Origin: Halomonas sp.
GTDB taxonomy: Bacteria; Pseudomonadota; Gammaproteobacteria; Pseudomonadales; Halomonadaceae
Direction of reading: 5' to 3'
NCBI RefSeq assembly: GCF_020832045.1
Contig: NZ_JAFIFK010000068.1
Coordinates: 1 to 64,000, forward strand
DNA: 64,000 bases
The notes beneath the pieces were generated by a model. The model did no database searches and was not told where the DNA came from. It was given only the letters and a program-made list of their open reading frames with translations. Positions within the stretch are counted from its first letter, which is position 1. The number at the start of each line of letters is the position of its first letter. The position numbers were made by a program, and so were the translations under genes. Positions 48,155-57,709 of the stretch are shown here, in pieces.

Positions 48155-48571
48155 TCAATGCGGCTGCGCCAGGATCTCATTGAACTCCAGCACGTTACGG
48201 TCGGGGTCGCGGATGAAGCAGACGCTGCGGCGTCCGTGGCCCATCATGACCGGCCCTTCGGTGATCTCGATTTCTTCGCGATTCAGCCATGCCACCAGGT
48301 CGTCCATGCTCTCGACGATGAAGGCGGCGTGGGTGTAGCCGGGCCGTTTGATCGGCGCGTCCAGCAGCACATTGCCTTCATCGGCAAGGGTGCCGTTGTA
48401 GATCAGGTGGATGCGCATACCGGTGGGGTGCACGAGCCCACAGGCCTTGGCCTCGGGGGCGAACTCGCCGGGATCGCGCTGGAAGCCCAGCTTGGCGTAG
48501 AAGGCTTCCGCGATGGCAAGGTCGGTAACGCGGATGCCGATATGGTCGAGACGTAGCGTGTCGAAACGCAT
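48155..48571 (-). CDS. VOC family (glyoxalase/bleomycin resistance-like) protein
   Basis: 138 aa from ATG at 48571, after AGGAGTG. One VOC fold: LDHIGIRVTDLAIAEAFYAK, LGFQRDP, then VHPTGMRIHLIYNG, YTHAAFIVESMDDL, and a final FIRDPDRNVLEFNE. Metal ligands His10 and the late Glu are present. The substrate is unknown. It lies 32 bp after the GST gene. Confidence 0.85.
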   Translation of the reverse strand: MRFDTLRLDHIGIRVTDLAIAEAFYAKLGFQRDPGEFAPEAKACGLVHPTGMRIHLIYNGTLADEGNVLLDAPIKRPGYTHAAFIVESMDDLVAWLNREEIEITEGPVMMGHGRRSVCFIRDPDRNVLEFNEILAQPH

Positions 48572-48602
48572 GATAGTCACTCCTGTTGAAAATAAGAGGG
48601 GG

Positions 48603-49217
48603 TCAGGCTTCGAGCCCGGCGCGGGTGCGCTGGAAAGGGATGAATCCGGGCAGGCCTTCAACCCGGCGCAGCCAGGCCAGGACTCTGGGGTAGCCGGAGA
48701 GGTCCACGTTGCCCTCGGGGGCTCGTTCGACGTAGCTGTAGAGCGCGACGTCGGCGATGGTGGGCTGCTCTGTTGCGGCGATCCAGCGTTGGCCTTCCAG
48801 CGACTTTTCCATCACGGCAAGCGTGGCGTGAGCGCGTTCGATCACTTCCTCGGCGCGGAAGGGCGCACCGAATACGGTGATGAGCCGGGCGGCACAGGCG
48901 CCATAGGCGATCTTGCCGGCCGCCACCGAGAGCCAGCGCTGTACCTGTGCCTCCTCGGCGGGATCGCTCGGCAGCCAGTGGGAAGGGCCGATCCTTCTCG
49001 CTACATAGACGAGGATCGCCAGGGAGTCGGCGATGACGATGCCGTTGTCGTCGAGTACCGGCACTTCGCCGAAGGCGTTGAGTGCGAGGAACTCCGGCTG
49101 CTTGTGGGCGCCGGCCGCGAGATCGACTTCGATCAGCTCATGCTCGACCCCGGCGAGGGAGAGAAACAGGGCGGCGCGATGGGCGTGCCCGGATAGGGCG
49201 AAGTGGTAGAGCTTCAT
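48603..49217 (-). CDS. Glutathione S-transferase family protein
   Basis: 204 aa from ATG at 49217 after GGAGGAGA. The thioredoxin-like N-domain ([39 protein letters not shown]) and a helical C-domain ([19 protein letters not shown]) are typical. It shares a unit with the VOC gene and is divergent from the LysR gene, which may control it. Confidence 0.9.
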   Translation of the reverse strand: MKLYHFALSGHAHRAALFLSLAGVEHELIEVDLAAGAHKQPEFLALNAFGEVPVLDDNGIVIADSLAILVYVARRIGPSHWLPSDPAEEAQVQRWLSVAAGKIAYGACAARLITVFGAPFRAEEVIERAHATLAVMEKSLEGQRWIAATEQPTIADVALYSYVERAPEGNVDLSGYPRVLAWLRRVEGLPGFIPFQRTRAGLEA

Positions 49218-49369
49218 GGCAATTCTCCTCCTGTAGACGAGTGGCCTCTGCTGGCTTTTGCATTCTGGCTTGTGCTGCAAGGTGAGAGAATCCGTCAAAA
49301 TCGCACTTCATCATTGCGGTTTCTGACGATAATACTCAGTGGCGAGCTAACGAGATGGAGAGGCGCACG

Positions 49370-50257
49370 ATGGACAGGCTGCGAACGCTGAGAACCTTCA
49401 TCTGCGTGGCGGAGCAGGCGAGCTTTGCCGAAGCGGGGCGGCGGCTGGGCATGTCGCCCACCACTGTGTCGCGGACCATCGCGGCGCTGGAGGCGAATCT
49501 TGGGGTTCAGCTGTTGATGCGTACCACGCGCAGCGTTCGGCTGACCGAGGAGGGCGCGCTGTTTCTGGAGCGCTGCCGGTCAGGGCTTGCCGAGATCGAT
49601 GGGGCCTTCGACAGCGTGCGCGGCGGCCGCTCGACACCGCGCGGCACCCTGACGGTGACGGCGCCGGTGATGTTTGGCCGGCTGCACGTGCTGCCGGTGG
49701 TAGTGGAGTTGCTGCGGCAGCATCCCGAGCTTCAGGTCCGGCTTCTGCTGCTTGATCGGGTGGTGCGCCTGGTGGAGGAGGGCATCGACGTTGCCGTCCG
49801 CATCGCCGAGCTGCCGGATAGCTCGCTGCACATGCTGAGAGTCGGCCAGGTGCGACGGGTGCTGAGTGCGAGCCCGGCCTATCTTGCCGCACGTGGTAGG
49901 CCGGCGTCGCTGGCCGACCTGCGCGAGCATGACGTCATCTGGCTCGAGGACGAGGCGGGGCTGCACCGCGGCTGGGGACTGGAGGAGACACGGCGAACCG
50001 GCGGTCCCGCCAGGCTTTCGGTCAATCACATGGACGCGGCCATTGCCGCTGCGGTGGCTGGGCTTGGCGTGGTACGAACGCTCTCCTATCAGGTCGCCGA
50101 GGATGTCGCGGCGGGGCGGCTCGAGACCATCCTGACCGACGATGCCGCGCCTGCATTGCCGATTTCACTGCTGTTTCAAAGCGGCCGCCGTGATCACCCG
50201 AATGTGCGCGCCTTCATCGATGCCGCCAAGCAACACCTGCAGGGCGTGTCGCTGTAG
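49370..50257 (+). CDS. LysR family transcriptional regulator
   Basis: 295 aa. The N-terminal winged helix-turn-helix (FICVAEQASFAEAGRRLGMS, PTTVSRTIAALEANLGVQLL) is followed by a periplasmic-binding-protein-like effector domain. The ATG at 49370 is preferred over ATG 49355. It is transcribed divergently from the GST-VOC pair across 152 bp, a usual sign that it regulates them. Confidence 0.9.
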   Translation: MDRLRTLRTFICVAEQASFAEAGRRLGMSPTTVSRTIAALEANLGVQLLMRTTRSVRLTEEGALFLERCRSGLAEIDGAFDSVRGGRSTPRGTLTVTAPVMFGRLHVLPVVVELLRQHPELQVRLLLLDRVVRLVEEGIDVAVRIAELPDSSLHMLRVGQVRRVLSASPAYLAARGRPASLADLREHDVIWLEDEAGLHRGWGLEETRRTGGPARLSVNHMDAAIAAAVAGLGVVRTLSYQVAEDVAAGRLETILTDDAAPALPISLLFQSGRRDHPNVRAFIDAAKQHLQGVSL

Positions 50258-50299
50258 CTGATAGTTGTAAACGGTTCACCCGCGTCTCTCCGATCAGCC

Positions 50300-50870
50300 T
50301 CATGGTAGAAACTGCCGTATCAGCTTCTCTCGGTCCATTTCCATTATCGCCCCAAGCATTGGCTCTTGACCGGCTCCGTTGCTGGCCTGCCATTCCAGCA
50401 ACAGCGCCTCGGCCTCGGGGGATTCGGCCAGGCGGGCCGCCAGGATGTGGTTGGCATCCGGCTGGTCGCTGAGCGTATCGTTCGTGACAAAGGCGACTTC
50501 CGCACCTGCATAGCACCCCAGCACCTTTTCCGTGTCGCCTTCCAGGCGTTCATACACCATGCAGCGCAGCAGCATTCCTTCCTTGTTCAAGGTGTTATCG
50601 TGAAGCGTATCCAGGTCTTGCCTGGCTTCTTCGTAGCGGCCCAGGGTGGTGAGCAGATTTGCACGTCTGCTGCGCAGCTTGGTGTCGTCTGGGTGGCGCT
50701 CTAGCCCTTGGTCGAGAATGGCCAAGGCGTTAGTGAGCTGTTGCTCATCACCCGGTGCCTCCATGACCGCGGCGTCGGCGCGTTCCAGATAGTGTGCAGG
50801 CGGCTCGCCATTAGCCGGTGGCAAGCAGCAGAGCGACTAGCGAGATGCTGCCAATCTTCGATGGGTTCAT
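50300..50870 (-). pseudogene. Frameshifted TPR lipoprotein, paralogue of 43625-44251
   Basis: A good start at 50870 (GAGGG upstream) encodes a signal peptide, MNPSKIGSISLVALLLATG, but then hits TAA at 50813-50811, exactly where the lipobox cysteine is expected. In the neighbouring frame a TPR-like protein runs on to 50300 (ALAILDQGLERHPDDTKLRS, LLRCMVYERLEGDTEKVLGC). A 2-nt loss at the lipobox would explain both. The LRCM...C-Y block matches the lipoprotein of the PAAR operon. Sequencing error is the alternative. Confidence 0.65.
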
Positions 50871-51112
50871 CCTGATCCCTCGGTGGCATGTCCATGACGT
50901 ACAGGATAAGTATTACCTGCAAAAGACGCTCGTGCTTAGTTGATTGCGATGAGATATGTCTTACAACGACAGGGACCTATGGCCAGGCGGGAACGGGTTT
51001 GTGTCGTCCCTTTTAGAAGGTGTGCGGCTCACCAAGCGCTTCAGGCACAAAATACGTTAAGCTGAATTTCGCCCATAACAACGAACGACCAATGAGCCAT
51101 GGAGGCTTGGTG

Positions 51113-51751
51113 ATGGAGTGGTGGACCTGGATAACCTACGTAGGCGTGATCACTGCCTTGATCATCTTCCCAGGACCCGTGGCACTGTTGTGCACTACCC
51201 ACGGTTTGCGCTTCGGACGCCACCGCGCTTTCGCTACCGTTCTGGGCGGTGGGCTGGCGTCCCTGGTGCTGATGGCGCTCTCCGCGTTGGGCCTGGGGGC
51301 CGTGCTGGCTACGTCGGAAACGGCCTTCTTCGTGCTGAAGCTGCTGGGCGGGGCTTACCTTATCTTCCTGGGGCTTCAGGCCTGGCTGACCGTGCCGGAT
51401 GCACCATCCACTCAGGCTGACGTGCCGGAGCCTAGCGGAGCCAGATCCGTTACCGCCTTGTTCCGCCAGGGCTTCCTGGTAGGCATCGGTAATCCCAAGG
51501 ATCTGCTGTTCTTCGCCGCGCTGTTTCCCAACTTCATCACCGTCGGCGAGCCGCAGGTGATGCAATTCGTAATTCTGGCGCTGACCTGGCTGGTGATCGA
51601 CACTACCTTGATGACGCTTTACGCCACTTTGGGGGCGGGGGTGGGGCGCTGGTTCGATAGCCCCGTCAGGCTGAGGGCGTTTCATCGCACCACCGGCGGG
51701 CTTTTCCTGGGGGCAGGGGGCACGCTGATAGCTACCAGCGCTTCTCGGTGA
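51113..51751 (+). CDS. LysE family translocator
   Basis: 212 aa with about six transmembrane helices. Family signs are FPGPVALLCTTHGLRFGRHR near the N-terminus and GFLVGIGNPKDLLFFAALFP. It probably exports an amino acid or related metabolite. The start at 51113 follows GGAGG. Bases 50871-51112 hold nothing else recognised. Confidence 0.87.
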   Translation: MEWWTWITYVGVITALIIFPGPVALLCTTHGLRFGRHRAFATVLGGGLASLVLMALSALGLGAVLATSETAFFVLKLLGGAYLIFLGLQAWLTVPDAPSTQADVPEPSGARSVTALFRQGFLVGIGNPKDLLFFAALFPNFITVGEPQVMQFVILALTWLVIDTTLMTLYATLGAGVGRWFDSPVRLRAFHRTTGGLFLGAGGTLIATSASR

Positions 51752-51779
51752 ACTCAATGCTCATGGGGCAGGGGGAAAC

Positions 51780-52193
51780 ATGACCAAGGAGGGTATCCAT
51801 CGGGGACTCATTTTGGCCGAAATGCTGCTGCTGGCGCTGCCGGTCAGCGTGATCTGCCTGTTCCTCGGCCTGGTCCTGCTGCTCACGGTGGGGTTCCCCT
51901 GGGGCGTGGAGGAAGTGGCAATCATGCTCTTCGTACTCATCGGCACGCTGGGAATCGTTGGCTTGTGGAATGTCGCGATAGCGTTCTTGAAGTGGCGCGA
52001 GTGCTCCCTATGGTGGTGGCGAGCCGCCTGCGGGGGCGCGGGGCTGGTGGTTGTCGCCACCTTGCTCGTGGTCCCGCTCAGCTTGGGCTGGGAGCCAGCG
52101 GAGTGGATAACCGTGGTCGCCTTGGGCATCCTGGCCAGCCCGCTGCTGGTGCCTTTTATCCATCTTTTCTATTTGCAGTGGAAAGCTCGATAA
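51780..52193 (+). CDS. Small membrane protein of unknown function
   Basis: 137 aa with four predicted transmembrane helices (ILAEMLLLALPVSVICLFLG, VAIMLFVLIGTLGIVGLW, AACGGAGLVVVATLLVVPLS, WITVVALGILASPLLVPFI). Not recognised. It lies 28 bp after the LysE-type gene and has a GGGGGAA ribosome site, so probably shares its transcript. Confidence 0.65.
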   Translation: MTKEGIHRGLILAEMLLLALPVSVICLFLGLVLLLTVGFPWGVEEVAIMLFVLIGTLGIVGLWNVAIAFLKWRECSLWWWRAACGGAGLVVVATLLVVPLSLGWEPAEWITVVALGILASPLLVPFIHLFYLQWKAR

Positions 52194-52225
52194 TCAGCGA
52201 GGCTTAGGAGTCTATCGATAAACGC

Positions 52226-52253
52226 AACAAGGCCCGCCGAGGCGGGCCTTGTT
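52226..52253. terminator. Bidirectional terminator
   Basis: AACAAGGCCCGC-CGAG-GCGGGCCTTGTT is a 12-bp perfect stem between the convergent membrane-protein and cold-shock genes. Only short T-rich tracts flank it. Confidence 0.75.
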
Positions 52254-52292
52254 ATCGAACCCTGAGGTTCGACAAATCGTTTAACCGTTAGG

Positions 52293-52499
52293 TTATGCGA
52301 TTTGCTTGATATTCGAGGCTTGAAGGCCTTTCTTACCCTGGGTCACGTCAAAAGAGACGTTTTGACCTTCTTGCAGGGATTTGAAGCCTTCTTCCTGGAT
52401 TTCGGAGAAGTGGGCAAAGACGTCATCACCACCATCGGCCGGAGTAATGAAGCCGAAGCCTTTGGAGTCATTGAACCACTTAACTGTTCCAGTCGTCAT
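52293..52499 (-). CDS. CspA family cold-shock protein
   Basis: 68 aa single cold-shock domain. RNP1 is KGFGFITP and RNP2 is VFAHFSEIQ; the start [12 protein letters not shown] is typical. It binds single-stranded nucleic acid as an RNA chaperone. The upstream stretch 52500-52640 could hold a long 5' leader, as in many csp genes, but I cannot define it. Confidence 0.95.
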   Translation of the reverse strand: MTTGTVKWFNDSKGFGFITPADGGDDVFAHFSEIQEEGFKSLQEGQNVSFDVTQGKKGLQASNIKQIA

Positions 52500-52834
52500 A
52501 ATCGTATTCCTTTCGCGCTACAGCGCCTTACAATATTCCTGGTGTTACCCAGATGTTTTAGCGGGTAAAACAAGGAAAAATAACAGGGCTGCCGAAAGAA
52601 TCCGAACGCTACTGAAACTATACCGCTTGCTTACCAACTGAAGCCACGGTGTCATGCCTGCTCTTCAAGGTCAAAGACTTTCGCCGTCGTTTTTTATCTT
52701 CTGCGTGAAGAGCATGTTTTCGTTGAAGTTAATAAAAAATAAAAAAGTTGCTCTGACCCTGCCAGCCCAGCGATGGATGACAGGACGTTGCGCAATGACC
52801 GGTTCGGCTGGCTGGGCTTGTATCGTCCCGCTTG
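52500..52834. other. Divergent intergenic region
   Basis: 335 bp between the cold-shock gene and the Zur-type box. The part near csp is AT-rich and should hold its promoter and leader. No protein or RNA gene could be supported. Confidence 0.5.
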
Positions 52835-52849
52835 TGTTATGATGTAACA
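52835..52849. promoter_or_regulatory. Zur-type operator before the CobW GTPase gene
   Basis: TGTTATGATGTAACA, a 15-bp palindrome of the form TGTWAT-N3-RTWACA, 56 bp before the start codon. It shares its architecture with the elements at 54041 and 58964 and overlaps a possible -10 (TATGAT). Confidence 0.7.
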
Positions 52850-52905
52850 AAACATGTGGTGAGCGCAGCGGCTGCTGCGCTCATTGCCCCCGAACGGTGA
52901 CCAAT

Positions 52906-53988
52906 ATGAGCTTCGATACCCAGGATTTGATCCCCGTAACCGTGCTGACCGGCTTTCTCGGCAGCGGCAAGACGACGCTGCTCAACCAGTTGGTGCGCCA
53001 GCCGTCGATGAAGGATGCGCTGGTAGTGATCAATGAGTTCGGTGATATCGGCCTGGACCACCGGCTCGTCACCGAGAGCGATGAGCACAGCGTGGTGGAA
53101 ATGAGCAGCGGTTGTTTGTGCTGCACCATTCGCGGTGACTTGAGCCGCACCGTGCAGAAAACCTTCGATGCGATAGAGCGGGCGGGCGGCGAGCCCTTTT
53201 CGCGGGTCATCATCGAAACCACTGGGCTTGCCGACCCGGCACCTATTCTGCACACCCTGATGACCGACTATTGGCTGGCCCATCGCCTCGCGCTGGACGG
53301 GGTGATCTGTCTGGTGGATGCCGCCAGTGGCGTGTCGACACTGAATGCCCATCGTGACTCGCAGCGCCAGGCCGCCATTGCCGACCGGTTGGTGATCACC
53401 AAGGTGGATCTGGTGGACGAGGCGCGGCTGTCTCGGCTTGCCGAGCATCTTTCCCGCATCAATCCCGCTGCCGAACAGCTGCAAGTGCGCCATGGCGAGG
53501 TGGCGGCCGAGCAGCTGACGGGAGGTAGCCTTGCCAAGCAGCAGCGCCGTGCGGACCAGTGGCTCAGCGCCGCTTCCTATGCACAGGTAACGCCCGCTGC
53601 CGGTTCGGCGCCGATGAATGCCGGCAGCTTGGTCTCGATGATAGCGCCGACATCCAGCCCCTCGCTGACCCGCCATGGTGAGCAGATCCGCTCCTTCTGC
53701 TTCACCGTCGAGCAGCCTATTGCCGCGGAGCTTCTCGAAGACTGGCTGGATCTGCTGATGTCGCTGATGGGTGAGAAGATCCTGCGGGTCAAGGCCATCG
53801 TCAAGATTACCGGGCGCGAGGAGCCGCTGGCCCTGCATGGCGTGCAGCATATCTTTCACCCGCCGGAGCCGCTGCCGGTCGAAGCGTGCAGTGACGGTAT
53901 CTCACGCTTCGTGTTCATCACCAACGGCGTCGAGCCCGAGGCCATTACCCGTCTGTTCGACTATTTCCAGCCGGCCCAGGCAACATAA
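52906..53988 (+). CDS. COG0523 (CobW/ZigA-type) metal GTPase
   Basis: 360 aa. The P-loop is [14 protein letters not shown], followed by [10 protein letters not shown], the metal-binding CxCC motif [13 protein letters not shown], the switch [11 protein letters not shown] and the base motif ITKVDL. A C-terminal CobW_C domain begins near residue 260. Zinc-linked members act as zinc metallochaperones under starvation. The operator upstream supports the zinc group. The ATG at 52906 is preferred to the GTG at 52897. Confidence 0.9.
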   Translation: MSFDTQDLIPVTVLTGFLGSGKTTLLNQLVRQPSMKDALVVINEFGDIGLDHRLVTESDEHSVVEMSSGCLCCTIRGDLSRTVQKTFDAIERAGGEPFSRVIIETTGLADPAPILHTLMTDYWLAHRLALDGVICLVDAASGVSTLNAHRDSQRQAAIADRLVITKVDLVDEARLSRLAEHLSRINPAAEQLQVRHGEVAAEQLTGGSLAKQQRRADQWLSAASYAQVTPAAGSAPMNAGSLVSMIAPTSSPSLTRHGEQIRSFCFTVEQPIAAELLEDWLDLLMSLMGEKILRVKAIVKITGREEPLALHGVQHIFHPPEPLPVEACSDGISRFVFITNGVEPEAITRLFDYFQPAQAT

Positions 53989-54040
53989 GCCGATAGGAGC
54001 CTTGTACCGGCAAGGTGGGTCTTAATGTATTCTGTCTGGC

Positions 54041-54055
54041 TGTAATGTTATTACA
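54041..54055. promoter_or_regulatory. Zur-type operator before the TonB receptor gene
   Basis: TGTAATGTTATTACA is a perfect TGTAAT-GTT-ATTACA palindrome, 72 bp before the receptor start. Confidence 0.65.
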
Positions 54056-54127
54056 TTGCATAGTGGTAGGGCGGACGTGGCCACTGCCGGCCCCGGCTTA
54101 ACCTCACTCCCATCGCAAGGATCGACG

Positions 54128-56302
54128 GTGAACACAATGACACCCCCCTTTTGCCCCGGGGCCGTTGCCGCGCGCATCGGCCCTGTGTGCCTGAGTGCAT
54201 CGCTCCTGCTTCTGATCGGTCTGCCCATGGCCGATGCTGGGGCACAGGAACTGACGAACGGCTCGGAGTACGAACTGGAGGCGATCACCGTGATGGGCAC
54301 GCGCGAGCGTGCCTATCGCAGCGTGGTGGCGCCCACGGCCAACAAGAGCGACACCTTGGTCAAGGAAACGCCTTTCTCCATCCAGACGGTGACCCGTGAG
54401 CTGATCGAGGATCGTGGCGTCACTACCTTCGGCGAGGCCGTGCGTACCGTACCCGGCGTTACGCCGCAGGTGGGCTGGGGCGGCAGTAACGACCGCTTTC
54501 GCCTGCGCGGTTTCGCCACGTCGGCGAACCTGAAGAACGGCTTTCGCCGCAGCGTGTTCGCGCCGGTGGACGAGCTGGTGAACATCGAGCAGATCGAGGT
54601 GCTCAAGGGGCCGGCCTCGGCACTCTACGGACGCTTCGAGCCGGGCGGGGTGGTCAACCTGGTCACGCGCAAGCCGCTGGAAGAAGCGCAGACTCGCTTC
54701 GACCTGACCGGCGGGCGCTACGATTTCTACCGTGGCACCTTCGACACTACTGGGCCGCTGAGCGATACCGTCAGCTATCGGGTCACCGGGGCGTGGCAGG
54801 ATAGCGGCAGCTTCCGCGATTTCGTCGAAGCCGAAAGCCAGTTCATATCGCCGGTGGTGAGGTGGCAGCCCACGCCGCAAACCACACTGACCGCCGAGCT
54901 GGAGCTAGGGCGGCGCGTCTCGGCGTTCGATCGGGGCTTCGGCAACAGCCCGCTGTTTCTCGAGGTGCCGATCGACACCAACTATGCCGAACCGGATACC
55001 CGCCTGGAAAACGAGAGCGTACTGGCATCCGTGGTGCTGGAGCATGGTTTCGAGAACGGCTGGGAGCTACGCAGCGGGATGCAGGCGTCGTGGGCGCGAA
55101 CCGATGCGCTGTGGTACCCCTATAGCTTCAGCCCGATCAGCGGGGCCGATACCGACGACCCTCAGGTCAACCGCCGCCGACAGCGCAGCATCGACGAGCA
55201 GACCGACGCTTCGGTGATGGCGGAAATGTCGCGCCGCTTCGATACGGGAGCAGTAGGACACCGCGTGCTGCTGGGCGCCGATTACAACTACGACGAATGG
55301 GACTTCGAGGCCCACGCTTTCCTTGGCCCCGGGGGCTTTCCGGTCATCCTGCCGATAAGCCTGTACGATCCGGTGCACGGCCAGGCCCCCAGCGGCCCGC
55401 TGGAGCCTTACGATGCCTCGCGCTACGACAGCCACAATATCGGGCTCTACCTGCAGGACGAGTTGCAGCTCGGTAGCCAGTGGCGGCTGCTGTTAGGGGG
55501 GCGCTTCGATCGTTCACGCAGCGGTGCCCGCGCCGAGTACCTGCCGGTGGAGGGGCGCCTGACGCGAACCGACGAGTCGTTTTCACCGCGGGTCGGCTTG
55601 ACCTGGACGCCCAACGAGGAGGTCTCGCTGTATGCCAGCTGGGCGCAATCCTTCCTCACCGAGCCTTTCAACGGCATGCTGCGTGAGGGAAATTTACCTG
55701 AGCCCTCGCGGGGGCGGCAGTCGGAGATAGGCGCCAAGTTCAGCCTGCTGGACGGTCGCCTGGAGCCCACGCTGGCGCTGTTCGACATTCGCCGTCGTAA
55801 TGGTGTGGTGTCGGACCCGGACGACTTCAATTACGTGATTCAGGTCGGTGAGCAGCGCAGCCGCGGCTGGGAGTTGGACGTCCCTTATGCAGTGACGCCG
55901 CAGTGGCGGTTGCTGGCCAGCTATACGCAGCTCAAGGCGGAGATCAGCGAGGACAGCGACCCTGAGCTGGTCGGCAATCTGGTGGCCAATGCGCCGCGCA
56001 GCTCGGCGAGCTTCTGGTCGACCTACGATTTCGCCGGCCAGGCCTCGGGGCTCAGCATAGGGCTCGGCGCCATTTACGTTGGCGCGCGTGAGGCCAACAC
56101 CGCCAATAGCTTCGAGCTGCCTTCCTACACGCGCTGGGATGCCAATGCGATTTACCGCTTCGGTGAAGGGCAGCGCTACCGGGTGCAGATGATGGTGCAA
56201 AACCTGGGCGACACGCGCTACTACGATTCGGGCGGTTCCTTCGTGCCCACCTTCCCCGGGGCACCGCGCAGCGTGTTCGCTACGGTAGGCATGACGTTCT
56301 GA
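54128..56302 (+). CDS. TonB-dependent outer-membrane receptor, probably for zinc or a metallophore
   Basis: 724 aa from a GTG at 54128 with AAGGA 6 bp upstream. Signal peptide ends near ADAGAQ. The TonB-box region (ITVMGT) and plug domain (KETPFSIQTVTRELIEDRGV, EVLKGPASALYGRFEPGGVV) lead into a 22-strand barrel that ends PGAPRSVFATVGMTF with the terminal Phe needed for insertion. The plug looks like siderophore receptors, but the operator and neighbours suggest a zinc complex. The ligand is inferred. Confidence 0.88.
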   Translation: MNTMTPPFCPGAVAARIGPVCLSASLLLLIGLPMADAGAQELTNGSEYELEAITVMGTRERAYRSVVAPTANKSDTLVKETPFSIQTVTRELIEDRGVTTFGEAVRTVPGVTPQVGWGGSNDRFRLRGFATSANLKNGFRRSVFAPVDELVNIEQIEVLKGPASALYGRFEPGGVVNLVTRKPLEEAQTRFDLTGGRYDFYRGTFDTTGPLSDTVSYRVTGAWQDSGSFRDFVEAESQFISPVVRWQPTPQTTLTAELELGRRVSAFDRGFGNSPLFLEVPIDTNYAEPDTRLENESVLASVVLEHGFENGWELRSGMQASWARTDALWYPYSFSPISGADTDDPQVNRRRQRSIDEQTDASVMAEMSRRFDTGAVGHRVLLGADYNYDEWDFEAHAFLGPGGFPVILPISLYDPVHGQAPSGPLEPYDASRYDSHNIGLYLQDELQLGSQWRLLLGGRFDRSRSGARAEYLPVEGRLTRTDESFSPRVGLTWTPNEEVSLYASWAQSFLTEPFNGMLREGNLPEPSRGRQSEIGAKFSLLDGRLEPTLALFDIRRRNGVVSDPDDFNYVIQVGEQRSRGWELDVPYAVTPQWRLLASYTQLKAEISEDSDPELVGNLVANAPRSSASFWSTYDFAGQASGLSIGLGAIYVGAREANTANSFELPSYTRWDANAIYRFGEGQRYRVQMMVQNLGDTRYYDSGGSFVPTFPGAPRSVFATVGMTF

Positions 56303-56334
56303 TGAGGAGCCACCAGCGAGGCAGAGGCTAGCAA

Positions 56335-56370
56335 GAGTGGCTAAAAAAGTGGCTAAAAGAGTGGCTAAAA
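56335..56370 (+). repeat. Three tandem 12-bp repeats
   Basis: Units GAGTGGCTAAAA, AAGTGGCTAAAA and GAGTGGCTAAAA follow each other between the receptor stop and the terminator. Probably slippage-derived 3' UTR sequence. Confidence 0.85.
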
Positions 56371-56404
56371 GAGGGCGGGCCGACATGCGCCGGCCCGCCC
56401 TCTT
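56369..56404. terminator. Bidirectional terminator between receptor and aztD genes
   Basis: AAGAGGGCGGGCCG / CGGCCCGCCCTCTT is a 14-bp perfect stem with an 8-nt loop; on the plus strand GCTTTCC follows, on the minus strand TTAGCC. Confidence 0.8.
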
Positions 56405-56440
56405 GCTTTCCGTCCTGGGCTGAGTTGAGCAGGACCACCC

Positions 56441-57673
56441 TCAATGGCCGTGGTCGTGACCATGGGCCGCGCCGGTACCGCCTACGGCGACGATGTTGAA
56501 CGGGGTGCCTTCGACTGCCACTTCGCCAGCCTTTTCGAAGCTAACCGCATCCACCAGGTGCAGCTTACCCGCGAGCGGGTCGGTCACGACGACATTCTCA
56601 CCGGCAACCGCCACGCGTGGGCGCGGGTCCCGCCAGTGTCCATCCATGGAGTAGGGGTCGGTGAGCCGCAGCGAGTGGCGGATCTCGCCGGCAAGCACGT
56701 CGAGCTGGTGGAGCTGGCCATCTTCGGTGAACACATAAGCGTAGCGGGCCCGGATAGGATCGACGGCGAAGTGCACGCGACGAGTGGGCAGCTCGACCAG
56801 GCGGAAGGCCTCCTCTTCGCTGGGGTCGATCAGCATCACGGCGCTGTGGCCCGAGTCGTCGACATAGTTGCCCAGGAAATATTGCAGCCCGCGGCCGCCG
56901 AGCAGGGTGGTGGCCTTGCCTTCACGAAATGCCTCAGCATAGGGCAGGTGTTCGATGGAGGGCGCGCCATCTCCCGAACGCACGATCAGCAGGCCGGTTG
57001 CGCAGGCGAAGGCCGTCAGGTTGCCCGTTGTCGCCTCACCGTGAAGGTCGGGGCATTCGGCCAGCTCTCCCACTCGGGTGCCGTTGCGGTCTTGTACCCG
57101 AATGCCGATGGGCAGTTTCGAGGGCCCCTCGGGGTGTGGCTCGGAAACGATGTCGAAGTTGCCGTAGGGCACCACGACACCGTGATGGGGCGCGCCCGCG
57201 TCCACTTCGCGAAGCTCGACGCTTCCCGTCAGTGCATCGCGTTCACGGAACACCCTGGCGACGCCTTCCTTGTCGAAGAATGCGGCCCAGTGGCCTTGGT
57301 GCTCCACGAAGTGCACCGGGTATTCTCCCCTGATTTCGGCTCCGGTCAGCCGTGGTGCCTCGATCTCGATGTCGGCGTGGTCGCCATGGTCGTGAAAGGC
57401 GATACCCGTGGCAATGACAGTAACGACATCGGCCGTACCCTGCACCGCATACACGGTTTCACCGCTGTGGCTGCGATAGAGCGATGCCGGGCCGTTAACC
57501 TCGAAGGTTTCCAGCAGCTCGCCTTCAATGGCATCTATTGCGTGCACTACCGGCTCGCTGTGGTCGGCGACGAACAGCCGCCAGGCCGTCGCCTCCTCAT
57601 GGGCCTGAGCGCCGCCGGCCGCAAGGCTTGCCGCTAGAAGGGAGACGCTCAGGCTCCAGGTCGATCTTTTCAT
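56441..57673 (-). CDS. aztD: Periplasmic zinc metallochaperone AztD
   Basis: 410 aa with a signal peptide (MKRSTWSLSVSLLAASLAAG, cut near AQA-HEE). A beta-propeller-like repeat body (WRLFVADHSEPVVHAIDAIE, GETVYAVQGTADVVTVIATG) carries histidine clusters such as FHDHGDHADIEIEAP, and the C-terminus ends HGHDHGH. AztD in other bacteria passes zinc to the binding protein AztC of an ABC importer. No aztABC genes are in the window. It follows nicO by 36 bp in an operon led by a Zur-type box. Confidence 0.85.
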   Translation of the reverse strand: MKRSTWSLSVSLLAASLAAGGAQAHEEATAWRLFVADHSEPVVHAIDAIEGELLETFEVNGPASLYRSHSGETVYAVQGTADVVTVIATGIAFHDHGDHADIEIEAPRLTGAEIRGEYPVHFVEHQGHWAAFFDKEGVARVFRERDALTGSVELREVDAGAPHHGVVVPYGNFDIVSEPHPEGPSKLPIGIRVQDRNGTRVGELAECPDLHGEATTGNLTAFACATGLLIVRSGDGAPSIEHLPYAEAFREGKATTLLGGRGLQYFLGNYVDDSGHSAVMLIDPSEEEAFRLVELPTRRVHFAVDPIRARYAYVFTEDGQLHQLDVLAGEIRHSLRLTDPYSMDGHWRDPRPRVAVAGENVVVTDPLAGKLHLVDAVSFEKAGEVAVEGTPFNIVAVGGTGAAHGHDHGH

Positions 57674-57709
57674 GTGTGCTTTCCTTGCCTCGGGTAATAG
57701 TGGTCATGG

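Noticed and set aside
52654-52842. 62-codon frame between csp and the CobW gene
   Set aside because: Runs into the Zur-type operator, no ribosome site, no protein-like pattern.
56335-56370. CRISPR-like repeats
   Set aside because: Only three 12-bp units in direct tandem without spacers.
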